Source: VRUE01 sp963716245
GTDB lineage: Bacteria > Actinomycetota > Thermoleophilia > Solirubrobacterales > 70-9
NCBI GenBank assembly: GCA_963716245.1
Contig: OY970300.1
Coordinates: 1,240,001-1,304,000 of the forward strand
DNA: 64,000 nt
Direction: 5' to 3'
The notes beneath the pieces are model-generated. The model saw nothing but the letters and a program-made list of their open reading frames with translations. It was not told where the DNA came from and did no database searches. Positions 50,725 to 58,003 of this stretch are shown in pieces. Both the position numbers and the translations under genes were made by a program. Every line of letters starts with the position of its first letter. Within the stretch, counting starts at the first letter, position 1.

Positions 50725-51111
50725 TCAGACGGTCCGCGGCCCCCGGGGGCCTTCGGCGAGCTTGTAGACGATGATGATCGAGAGCGCGAACACGGCCAGC
50801 GACCAGAACGGGTATGCCGGGAGCGCGAGCAGGGCGCCGATCGCGTTGAGCGAGGCGACCCCGATCCCGAACCAGCGACCGAACTCCCCGCCCGAGAACA
50901 GCGAGAAGGCCGCGACCAGCTCGAGGACTCCGACGACCAGGTGAACCCAGCCCCAGGTGTTGAGGCCGCTGACGATGAACTCGACGTTGTCGGTGAAGAA
51001 CTTGGAGTCGCCGATGGCGGCGATGCCGTAGATGACGTTGAGGACTCCGGCGATCAGGAGCAGCGCGCCGGCGAAGACCCACCAGCCACTGATCAGGCTC
51101 TCGTCGTTCAT
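50725..51111 (-). CDS. Small four-helix membrane protein (DUF7144-like)
   Basis: 128 residues, ATG. Four membrane segments beginning with SGWWVFAGALLLIAGVLNVIYGIAAI and containing LNTWGWVHLVVGVLELVAAFSLF. The GWWVF...GVLNVIYGI pattern is common in a family of actinobacterial integral membrane proteins without known function. Convergent with the RDD gene and divergent from the protease gene. Confidence 0.8.
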   Translation of the reverse strand: MNDESLISGWWVFAGALLLIAGVLNVIYGIAAIGDSKFFTDNVEFIVSGLNTWGWVHLVVGVLELVAAFSLFSGGEFGRWFGIGVASLNAIGALLALPAYPFWSLAVFALSIIIVYKLAEGPRGPRTV

Positions 51112-51157
51112 GGGCCAACCTTTCGTGAGATGACAGGCAGGAAGAAGCGGATAAGGG

Positions 51158-51193
51158 TTTCGTCACACGGTAGAACTTCCCTGCGTGACGAAA
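51158..51193. promoter_or_regulatory. Inverted repeat TTTCGTCAC...GTGACGAAA at the protease start
   Basis: Perfect 9-base arms (51158-51166 and 51185-51193) flank 18 bases just before and over the ATG of the protease gene, in the divergent promoter region. Could be an operator or an mRNA hairpin covering the start. Confidence 0.5.
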
Positions 51194-52062
51194 TGCACAA
51201 GGTGGCGGGCGTCGCTGCTGCGTTTCTGATTGTCGGCCTCGGATCGGCCCTGGCGGCCCCGGCCTCGGCGACGAGCCCCGGCGTCCCGCTCGTGCACGAG
51301 ATCGGCGCCGTCGGGCTCCCGCCGTCCGCGCCGCCGCTCCAGGTCCCCGGGCGGGCGCCGGCTGCCCGCTTCCGCGACGACCTGGCGGGGGCGAGCAGCC
51401 GGCGGGTTCGCAATCCGGCCTCGATCGCCACCCGGACGAACGGGAAGATCGTCGGCTTCGGCCCGGGCGAGGGGGAATACTCGTGCTCGGGGACGGCGAT
51501 CAACACGCCGAGCCGCTCAATCGTCCTCACCGCCGGCCACTGCGTCGTCGAAGCGGGGAGGGTGGGCAGGCACCTCGGCTTCGTCCCGGCTTACGACCAC
51601 GGCATCCGCCCGTTCGGGATCTTTCGGGTGCGGGCGATCTACGTGATGCCGCAGTGGCGGCGCTGGGGGAACCCGGACTTCGACCTGGCCGCGCTGCGGG
51701 TCGGGCGGAACGAGCTGGGCCGGCTCACCGACGTGGTCGGGGCGCGCGGCGTCGCGACCTCCAAGTCGCGGCACGCGACCTTCCGGATCTTCGGCTACCC
51801 GGCCGCGGCACTGCTTGGCGAAGAACTGCGCAGCTGCCGCGCGCACGGGCTCGGCTCCGACCCGCTCACCAACGTCCTCGTCGGGCCGCCGACCCTGCCC
51901 GCGTCCTGCGACATGGCCGCCGGGGCCAGCGGCGGAGGCTGGATCTACCGCGACGAGTACGTCAACGGCGTGACCAGCTACGCCTACGCGCGCCGCCCCA
52001 CCCGGCTGCACTCGCCCTACTTCGGCCCGCGGGTGGCGGCATTCCTGAGCCGTCTGCCCTAG
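51193..52062 (+). CDS. Secreted trypsin-like serine protease
   Basis: 289 residues from ATG 51193, with a signal peptide (VAGVAAAFLIVGLGSALAAPASA). The chymotrypsin-fold triad is visible: His in IVLTAGHCVVEAG, Asp in NPDFDLAALRVG and Ser in MAAGASGGGWIY (GxSGG). A propeptide-like region of about 60 residues separates signal and catalytic core. Cys pairs in SCSGTA/GHC and SCRAHG/SCDMAAG would make the usual disulfides. Extracellular proteolysis is likely. Confidence 0.88.
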   Translation: MHKVAGVAAAFLIVGLGSALAAPASATSPGVPLVHEIGAVGLPPSAPPLQVPGRAPAARFRDDLAGASSRRVRNPASIATRTNGKIVGFGPGEGEYSCSGTAINTPSRSIVLTAGHCVVEAGRVGRHLGFVPAYDHGIRPFGIFRVRAIYVMPQWRRWGNPDFDLAALRVGRNELGRLTDVVGARGVATSKSRHATFRIFGYPAAALLGEELRSCRAHGLGSDPLTNVLVGPPTLPASCDMAAGASGGGWIYRDEYVNGVTSYAYARRPTRLHSPYFGPRVAAFLSRLP

Positions 52063-52131
52063 CGTGGACGGGGTGTGAGCGGTCGCGCCGCCGGGAATAG
52101 GGGACCGCTGAGGGGAGAAACCGACCGACCG

Positions 52132-53778
52132 ATGCCAGATCTCGTCCTAGGACCGCTGCTCCGCTACGTCTCCGAAACCGAGGCGACGGTCTGGGTCGAG
52201 ACCAGCGACCCGTGCGAGGTCGAGATCCTCGGCCACCGCGAGCGGACCTTCGGCGTCGGTGGCCACCACTACGCCCTCGTCCGGATCGACGGCCTGGAGC
52301 CGGGCGGCTTCTACGAGTACGGCGTCAGCCTCGACGGGGAGCAGCGCTGGCCGCTGCCCGACCGCGACCTCCCGCCGAGCGCGATCCGAACCTTCAGCCC
52401 CGGGAAGCCGGTCGACATCTGCTTCGGCTCCTGCCGGGTGGCGCTCCCGCACGAAGAGCCCTACACGAAGTCCAAAGACGAGGACGAATTGGGACACGAG
52501 TTCGACGCCCTCTACGTGCTCGCGAAGCAGATGATCCGCGACGATCGGAGCAACTGGCCCGAGCTGCTCTTCCTGCTCGGCGACCAGGTCTACGTCGACG
52601 AGGGCTCGCCCGAAGCCCGCGAGCGAATCCGCGGCTACCGGGACATCAGCCGGCCGCCCGGCGAAGAGGTCGTCAACTTCGAGGAGTACACCTGGCTCTA
52701 CCGGGAGTCGTGGCACGACCCGCTGATCCGCTGGCTCTTCTCGACCGTCTCGCTCTCGATGGTCTGGGACGACCACGACATGAGCGACGACTGGAACATC
52801 TCGCGCTCGTGGCACGACGAGATGGACCGCAAGCAGTGGTGGCACGAGCGCGCGGTGGGCGGGATCATGAGCTACTGGATCTACCAGCACATCGGCAACC
52901 TCTCGCCGCGCGATCTCGACGAAGAGAACGAGATCTACGCGAAGGTGCGGGGGAATCCCGACGCGACCGACGTGCTGCGCGAGTGGGCGAGGAGCATCGA
53001 CTCGACCGCGTCGGGGACGCGCTGGAGCTTCTGCCGCGACATCGACGGCGTGCGGGGGCTGTTCATGGACTCGCGCGCGGCCCGCGTGCTGACCCGGGAG
53101 CGGCGCTCGATGTTCGACGACGAGGTCTGGGACTGGATCGTCGACCACACCAACGGCGACTTCGACCACCTGCTGATCGGCACGACGGTGCCCTACCTGC
53201 TCTCGCCGGCCTTCCACCACCTCGAGGCGTGGAACGAGCGGCTCTGCGACGGCGCCTGCGGCGGGCTCGCCGCGAAGGCGAGCGAGAAGCTGCGCCGCAC
53301 GCTCGACTTCGACCACTGGGCGGCCTTCGAGGAATCCTTCCACCGGATGCGCGAGCTGCTCGAAGAGGTCGGCTCGGGCAAGCGGGGCAAGCCGCCGGCG
53401 TCGATCGTGATCCTCTCCGGCGACGTCCACCACGCCTACCTCTTCGACGTCGCGTTCCGCAAGGACGCGGGGGTGCAGAGCCGGGTCGTGCAGGCCGTCT
53501 GCTCGCCCTACCGCAACCCGCTCGACGACAAAGAGCGGCGCGTCGTGCGGGCCGGGTTCACGCGTGGGGCGGAGCTGTTCGCGCGCAGCCTCGCCCACCT
53601 GGCGGGAGCGCCCGACCCGGGGATCCGCTGGCGCCCGCTCGAGGGCCCTTACTTCGACAACCAGGTCGGCACCGTCCGCCTCGACGGCCGCAGCGCGATC
53701 GTCCGCCTCGACAAGACCGTCCCCACCGGCGAGCACGAAAGCGCGCTGAACAAGACCTTCGAGCGCCGCATCGCCTGA
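52132..53778 (+). CDS. Alkaline phosphatase D (PhoD)-family metallophosphatase
   Basis: 548 residues; ATG 52132 with GAGGGGAG upstream is preferred over codons further 5'. N-terminal Ig-like domain (VSETEATVWVET ... GLEPGGFYEYGVSLDG), then the calcineurin-like core: ICFGSCRVA, LLFLLGDQVYVDEG, SMVWDDHDMSDDWN and VILSGDVHHAYLFD. No signal peptide is seen, so unlike classical Tat-exported PhoD this copy may be cytoplasmic. It hydrolyses phosphate mono- or diesters by family knowledge. Confidence 0.88.
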   Translation: MPDLVLGPLLRYVSETEATVWVETSDPCEVEILGHRERTFGVGGHHYALVRIDGLEPGGFYEYGVSLDGEQRWPLPDRDLPPSAIRTFSPGKPVDICFGSCRVALPHEEPYTKSKDEDELGHEFDALYVLAKQMIRDDRSNWPELLFLLGDQVYVDEGSPEARERIRGYRDISRPPGEEVVNFEEYTWLYRESWHDPLIRWLFSTVSLSMVWDDHDMSDDWNISRSWHDEMDRKQWWHERAVGGIMSYWIYQHIGNLSPRDLDEENEIYAKVRGNPDATDVLREWARSIDSTASGTRWSFCRDIDGVRGLFMDSRAARVLTRERRSMFDDEVWDWIVDHTNGDFDHLLIGTTVPYLLSPAFHHLEAWNERLCDGACGGLAAKASEKLRRTLDFDHWAAFEESFHRMRELLEEVGSGKRGKPPASIVILSGDVHHAYLFDVAFRKDAGVQSRVVQAVCSPYRNPLDDKERRVVRAGFTRGAELFARSLAHLAGAPDPGIRWRPLEGPYFDNQVGTVRLDGRSAIVRLDKTVPTGEHESALNKTFERRIA

Positions 53779-53796
53779 CGCCCGCCGAGCGCCGGG

Positions 53797-53850
53797 GGGA
53801 CGTGCCGCTACTTGACCACCTATAGGGTGGGTCAAGTAGCGGCACGTCCC
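53797..53850. repeat. Palindrome, TTGACC/GGTCAA family, copy 2
   Basis: Arms 53797-53817 and 53830-53850 are perfect 21-base complements (core GACGTGCCGCTACTTGACC); loop ACCTATAGGGTG. It is nearly the reverse complement of the copy at 20423-20474. Located between the PhoD and dehalogenase genes. Confidence 0.85.
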
Positions 53851-53881
53851 TGTGCGGCGCTGTAGGCTGGCCAGCTAGCCA

Positions 53882-54766
53882 ATGAGTGTCGACTTCGTCA
53901 GAACGCCGGAGGAGCGGCTGCAGGGGCTGCCGGACTTCCCGTTCGAGTCGCGCTACGAGGAGGTCGACGGGCTGCGGCTTGCGTACCTGGACGAGGGGGA
54001 GGGGCAGCCGGTCGTCTTCTTTCATGGCGAGCCGACCTGGTCGTTCCTTTGGCGCAAGGTCATCCCGCCAGTGCGCGACGCCGGCTTCCGCTGCATCGCA
54101 CCCGACTACGCGGGCTTCGGGCGCTCCGACAAGCCGACCGACCTCTCCTGGTACACGTACGACCGCCACGTGGGGCTGATGACGACCCTGCTCGAGCGGC
54201 TCGACGTCCGCGACGCGACGGCGGTCTGCCACGACTGGGGAGGGCCGATCGGCCTGCGGCTCGCGGTCGAGCATCCGGACCGCTTCTCCCGCCTCGTGAT
54301 CATGGAGACCGGCCCGTTCACCGGGCAGCAGCAGATGAGCGAGACCTGGCTGAGATTCCGCGACTTCGTCCGCGACAACGAGGACGTGCCGGTCGGCTTC
54401 CTGGTCCGCGGCGGCTGCGCCGGCGACCCGGGCGACGAGGTGATCGCGGCCTACGAGGCGCCCTATCCGAGCCCCGAGTCCAAGGCGGGCACGCGGGCCT
54501 TCCCGCTGATCATGCCGACCGAGCCCGATGCACCCGGCGCGGCCGAGGGGCGGCGGGTGGCGGACGCACTGCGCGACGACGAGCGCCCGACCCTGGTCCT
54601 CTGGGCCGACTCCGATCCGGTGCTGCCGTTCTCGGTGGGGGAGCGGGTCTCCGAGCGCCTCAACTTCCCGCCGCCCCGCCCGATTGAGGGCGCCGGACAC
54701 TTCCTCCAAGAGGATGCCGGCGAGGAGATCGGCCAGATCGTGGCCGACTGGCTGCACGCCGAGTAA
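53882..54766 (+). CDS. Haloalkane dehalogenase (alpha/beta hydrolase)
   Basis: 294 residues, ATG. The signature of this subgroup is present: VVFFHGEPTWSFLWRKVI (HGEPTWS, oxyanion and halide region) and nucleophile Asp in AVCHDWGGPIGLRLA, with the adjacent Trp that binds halide. The catalytic His is in IEGAGHFLQED and an acid follows VLWADSDPVL. Length is normal. The enzyme hydrolyses carbon-halogen bonds, but natural substrates are usually unknown. Confidence 0.9.
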   Translation: MSVDFVRTPEERLQGLPDFPFESRYEEVDGLRLAYLDEGEGQPVVFFHGEPTWSFLWRKVIPPVRDAGFRCIAPDYAGFGRSDKPTDLSWYTYDRHVGLMTTLLERLDVRDATAVCHDWGGPIGLRLAVEHPDRFSRLVIMETGPFTGQQQMSETWLRFRDFVRDNEDVPVGFLVRGGCAGDPGDEVIAAYEAPYPSPESKAGTRAFPLIMPTEPDAPGAAEGRRVADALRDDERPTLVLWADSDPVLPFSVGERVSERLNFPPPRPIEGAGHFLQEDAGEEIGQIVADWLHAE

Positions 54767-54781
54767 GCCCCCCATCGAGGG

Positions 54782-54828
54782 TTCCGGTGCGCCTTATGTC
54801 CCTCACAGGTACAAAAGGCGCATCGGAA
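54782..54828. repeat. Palindrome, TCCGGTGCGCCTT family, copy 2
   Basis: Arms 54782-54799 and 54811-54828 pair with two mismatches; loop CCCTCACAGGT. Sits between two convergent genes, ending three bases before the stop codon of the phosphoesterase gene. Likely also a terminator. Confidence 0.8.
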
Positions 54829-54830
54829 GG

Positions 54831-55943
54831 TTAGGAGTCGGTGGCAAGGCGCTTCGTCACGGCGCGCAGCTCGTCGCGGCTGCGTTCGAGCAGGAGGTTG
54901 ACGCGGCGCGGCGGCCCGTCGTCTTCGAGCCAAGTCACCGTGCCCGGCCAGTAGGGGCCAGGGGGCGTTCCCGGGCGGTGGAAAGCCGAGGCGAAGACCC
55001 AGCTGCCGGTGTTGTGCAGCCGGCCGCCGCCGGACAGCGCCCAGTCGGCCTCGCCGTCACCCGGTCCGCCGCGATGGGTGTGACCCGTGATCACGTGCGC
55101 CCCGTCGACCTCGAGGCGCTCGGCCAGCTCGCTTGCGGCGGCGATGCCGCTGCTCGTGATCGCGGCAGGGGAGATGTCCGCCCTGAACTCGGCACGGAGG
55201 AGCCGGTTGACGCTCCAGATCGTCGCCGGCACGCCGGCGCGGATGGCGGCGCCGAGCGCAACCCGGCGCGCACGGCTTGCCGTGCTGTTGCGCCCGGAGA
55301 TCGTCCGCCAGACCTGTTCCGAGGGCCGGGTTGCCCGGTATGCGAGGCCCGATTGCGCGAGCGAGAAGGAGAGGGCGTACACGGGACGCAGGATGCGCTC
55401 GTAGTCGCCCGGCCGGGGCGCCTCGGGAAGCGGGCCGAACGCCCGCATCACGCTCGCCGCGGCGACACACTCGAGCCGCGGCAGCCGCCAGTGGCAGTCC
55501 ATGTAGTGGCCGTGGGTCGCATAGACGTCGTCGCGCAGCCAGATTCCCGGGTAGGCGATCCGCAGCTCGGCCGGCCCCAGCCAGTCGGCGACGGCGCTTG
55601 CCGCCTCGCCGGCGGGGTCCGCGAATTGCTCCAGGCCGAGCGGGCGCTCGGCGAGCGCGTTGCTCTCCAGGAGCGGCTCGGCGAGGCGGTGGTCGTGGTT
55701 GCCGGGGACGAGGACCACCTGCCGCCCGGCCATCGCTTCGCCCAGCTCCTCGAAGAACGGCCGCGCCGCGTCGAGCGCCGCGGCGAGCGGCAGTTCACGC
55801 AGCTCCAGCGCGTCGCCGAGCAGGACGAGGCGATCGGCGCTCGCGACCTCGTCGAGGAGGGCACGGCGGACGGCCGGATCGCGGGCCAGGTCCTCGCCGA
55901 TGGCGCTGCCGAGGTGCAGGTCGGAGACGATCGCGGTGCGCAT
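54831..55943 (-). CDS. Calcineurin-like metallophosphoesterase
   Basis: 370 residues, ATG. Five-block phosphoesterase signature: IVSDLHLGSAIG (DxH), LVLLGDALEL (GD), VLVPGNHDHRL (GNHD), ATHGHYMD and VITGHTHRGG (GHxH). A middle insertion (residues 150-240) of helical character is larger than in simple members and may cap the active site. Cytoplasmic by lack of a signal. Substrate unknown. Confidence 0.88.
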   Translation of the reverse strand: MRTAIVSDLHLGSAIGEDLARDPAVRRALLDEVASADRLVLLGDALELRELPLAAALDAARPFFEELGEAMAGRQVVLVPGNHDHRLAEPLLESNALAERPLGLEQFADPAGEAASAVADWLGPAELRIAYPGIWLRDDVYATHGHYMDCHWRLPRLECVAAASVMRAFGPLPEAPRPGDYERILRPVYALSFSLAQSGLAYRATRPSEQVWRTISGRNSTASRARRVALGAAIRAGVPATIWSVNRLLRAEFRADISPAAITSSGIAAASELAERLEVDGAHVITGHTHRGGPGDGEADWALSGGGRLHNTGSWVFASAFHRPGTPPGPYWPGTVTWLEDDGPPRRVNLLLERSRDELRAVTKRLATDS

Positions 55944-55974
55944 CGGGACAACCTACCCCGGGTACCATCGTCGG

Positions 55975-56892
55975 ATGGCTGCGATGAGCGAGGAGCGCCT
56001 GGCTCCGGCGAACGGGATCGAGCTCGCCTATCAGGAGGTGGGCGACCCGGCCGGCGAGCCGCTGCTCCTGATCATGGGCCTTGCGACCCAGATGCTCGGT
56101 TGGGACGAGGGCTTCTGCGCGATGCTCGCCGACTGCGGCTTCCGCGTGGTGCGCTTCGACAACCGTGACATCGGCCGCTCGACCATGATCAAGAGCGCGG
56201 GCGTGCCGAGCCGGGCCGACATGCTGCTGGGACGGCGTCGCAGCGCCGCCTACCTGCTCTCGGACATGGCCGAGGACACGACGGGGCTGATGGACCACCT
56301 CGGGATCGAGTCCGCCCACCTGGTCGGCGCCTCGATGGGCGGGATGATCGCCCAGACGGTCGCGATCCAGCGGCCGGAGCGGGTTCGCTCGCTGGTCTCG
56401 ATCATGTCGACGACGGGCAATCGCTGGGTCGGCATGCCCGCCTACAGGGCGCTCGGAACGCTCTTCGCGAAACCCGGCAAGGGTCGCGAGGCGGCGATCG
56501 AGCACTCCGTGCGCGTCTTCAAGATCATCGGCTCGCCCGACTACCCGATGGACGAGGAGCGCTTCCGCGAGCTGGCCGGGGCCTCATACGACCGCTCGCA
56601 CAGCCGCGCCGGCATCGCCCGCCAGCTGCACGCGATCACCGCCTCGGGCGACCGTACCCCGGAGCTGGAAAGGCTGCGCCTGCCCGCCGCCGTCCTGCAC
56701 GGCAGCCGCGACCCGCTGATCCGCCCCGCCGCCGGCCGCGCCACCGCCCGCGCGATCCGCGACTCCCGCCTGCGCATCTTCGAGGGCATGGGCCACGACC
56801 TCCCGCGCGAGCTCTGGCCCGACTTCGTCGAGGAGATCGCCGCCACCGCGGCGCGCGCCGCCGAGCAGACCCCCGCCGCCCAGCCGGCCTGA
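55975..56892 (+). CDS. Alpha/beta hydrolase
   Basis: 305 residues; ATG 55975 or 55984. Features: PLLLIMGLATQMLGWDEGFC (oxyanion region), FDNRDIGRS, nucleophile elbow LVGASMGGMIAQTVA (Ser) and the acid/His pair in VLHGSRDPLIRP and EGMGHDLPRELW. It is close to the non-heme haloperoxidase/esterase-like hydrolases widespread in actinobacteria. Substrate is unknown. Divergent from the phosphoesterase gene by 31 bases. Confidence 0.88.
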   Translation: MAAMSEERLAPANGIELAYQEVGDPAGEPLLLIMGLATQMLGWDEGFCAMLADCGFRVVRFDNRDIGRSTMIKSAGVPSRADMLLGRRRSAAYLLSDMAEDTTGLMDHLGIESAHLVGASMGGMIAQTVAIQRPERVRSLVSIMSTTGNRWVGMPAYRALGTLFAKPGKGREAAIEHSVRVFKIIGSPDYPMDEERFRELAGASYDRSHSRAGIARQLHAITASGDRTPELERLRLPAAVLHGSRDPLIRPAAGRATARAIRDSRLRIFEGMGHDLPRELWPDFVEEIAATAARAAEQTPAAQPA

Positions 56893-56907
56893 CCTACGGC
56901 AGTCCTT

Positions 56908-57687
56908 TCAGCGCTTCGGCCCGACGAACTCGTCGAGCCTGGCCACGTCGGCCTTGCGGGAGACGTAGATCGACTTCGGAGGAGCAACCGTCCAATGGAG
57001 GCCAAGCCGGTCGCACGAGTCACAAAAGATTCGCTTGATGTCTTCAGACAGATTCGTGAACACGTAGCGAGGACACTGCCAGCCGTAGCTTCCCGTATTG
57101 AGGAATCGGCAGCCGTCGGAATGGATGAGCCCCCGCAATAGCAAGCCGGGCACGAGTTTCGCCAGATCCTCCTGCCAGTCCGTCAGCGCGATGTTCCGTT
57201 CGTGCTTTCTGCCCGGCCCGTGTTGGGGAAAGAGACAGGGCCAGGCTTTGGAGTACGCATGCACCTCGACATAGTTCTTCGGCGTGGGCTGGCAATGGAC
57301 CCGATTCCACGGAACGACCGCTTCCATCGAAACGGCGCACTCCTCGACGATCCTGGGGTATTTCACGTCCAAGGCGATGCGCAGCCTGAAGACGCCTCGG
57401 GGGCCGGCTGAGATGCATCCGTCGCCCAAGTACAAGCCGAGGAGGTAGGCGTATGCCGTGGAAAGAGCGTCGAATTGATGCTGAGCGGAACCGCAGCGGG
57501 CGCATGATGCGGGCTGGCACTCTCGTCCATGCAGGAGGGACGTTCTCCGGTAGGAATGCGGCAAGCGCCCAGCACGCCATTCGCGAATAGTTGGCCGCGG
57601 GACTCCGGTACGGCGGGAAACCTCGCAGTTGTTGAGCCCTCGCGCCGCCAGCGAGAGGGCATTCGCCACGGTCTCGCGGCTATGCAT
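56908..57687 (-). CDS. HTH plus LAGLIDADG-type homing-endonuclease-like protein
   Basis: 259 residues, ATG. N-terminal helix-turn-helix (NNCEVSRRTGVPRPTIREWRAG), a CARCGS Cys pair, then two LAGLIDADG-like dodecapeptides: AYLLGLYLGDGCIS and LLLRGLIHSDGCRF, each followed by the expected beta-rich half. Acidic residues at the ends of both motifs (GDG, SDG) are those that coordinate metal in active homing endonucleases. The gene begins 18 bases from the 3' end of tRNA-Leu and is less GC-rich than its neighbours. Nuclease activity and a regulatory role are both possible. Confidence 0.75.
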   Translation of the reverse strand: MHSRETVANALSLAARGLNNCEVSRRTGVPRPTIREWRAGRLPHSYRRTSLLHGRECQPASCARCGSAQHQFDALSTAYAYLLGLYLGDGCISAGPRGVFRLRIALDVKYPRIVEECAVSMEAVVPWNRVHCQPTPKNYVEVHAYSKAWPCLFPQHGPGRKHERNIALTDWQEDLAKLVPGLLLRGLIHSDGCRFLNTGSYGWQCPRYVFTNLSEDIKRIFCDSCDRLGLHWTVAPPKSIYVSRKADVARLDEFVGPKR

Positions 57688-57705
57688 CGAGATGCCCTAC
57701 TGCAA

Positions 57706-57789
57706 TGCGGCTGAGAGGATTCGAACCTCCACGCTCTTTCGAGCAATACGACCTGAACGTATCGTGTCTGCCAGTTCCACCACAGCCGC
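57706..57789 (-). tRNA. tRNA-Leu (anticodon CAG)
   Basis: 84 bases on the minus strand: acceptor GCGGCTG/CAGCCGC, D-loop GGTGGAACTGGCAGACAC, anticodon loop TTCAGGT (CAG), variable arm TGCTCGAAAGAGC and T-arm GAGGTTCGAATCCTC. Confidence 0.95.
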
Positions 57790-57843
57790 GTAAGACAGCC
57801 AATTTACCGGGTGCCCGGTATCTCCGTCTCTGGGTGTGGCTTG

Positions 57844-57857
57844 CGAACATACGTTCG
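57844..57857. promoter_or_regulatory. LexA (SOS) box between divergent tRNA genes
   Basis: CGAACATACGTTCG matches the Gram-positive/actinobacterial SOS box form CGAAC-N4-GTTCG with both half-sites perfect. A TATAGA -10-like hexamer follows at 57860-57865 on the plus strand. No protein gene starts downstream before tRNA-Glu, so its target is unclear. Confidence 0.6.
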
Positions 57858-57930
57858 ACTATAGAAGCGGCGCAGGACGGAAGGGCGCGCCACGCCGCCC
57901 CCGGCTCTCGCTAAAATGACGCGCCGACGC

Positions 57931-58003
57931 GCCGCTATCGTCTAGGGGACTAGGACGCCGGATTCTCAGTCCGGAAACCGGGGTTCGAATCCCCGTAGCG
58001 GTA
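57931..58003 (+). tRNA. tRNA-Glu (anticodon CUC)
   Basis: 73 bases: acceptor GCCGCTA/TAGCGGT with a terminal G-U pair, D-arm TCGTCTAGGGGACTAGGAC typical of Glu, anticodon loop TTCTCAG (CUC) and T-arm GGGGTTCGAATCCCC. Its 3' half is overlapped antisense by the open frame of the next gene. Confidence 0.93.
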
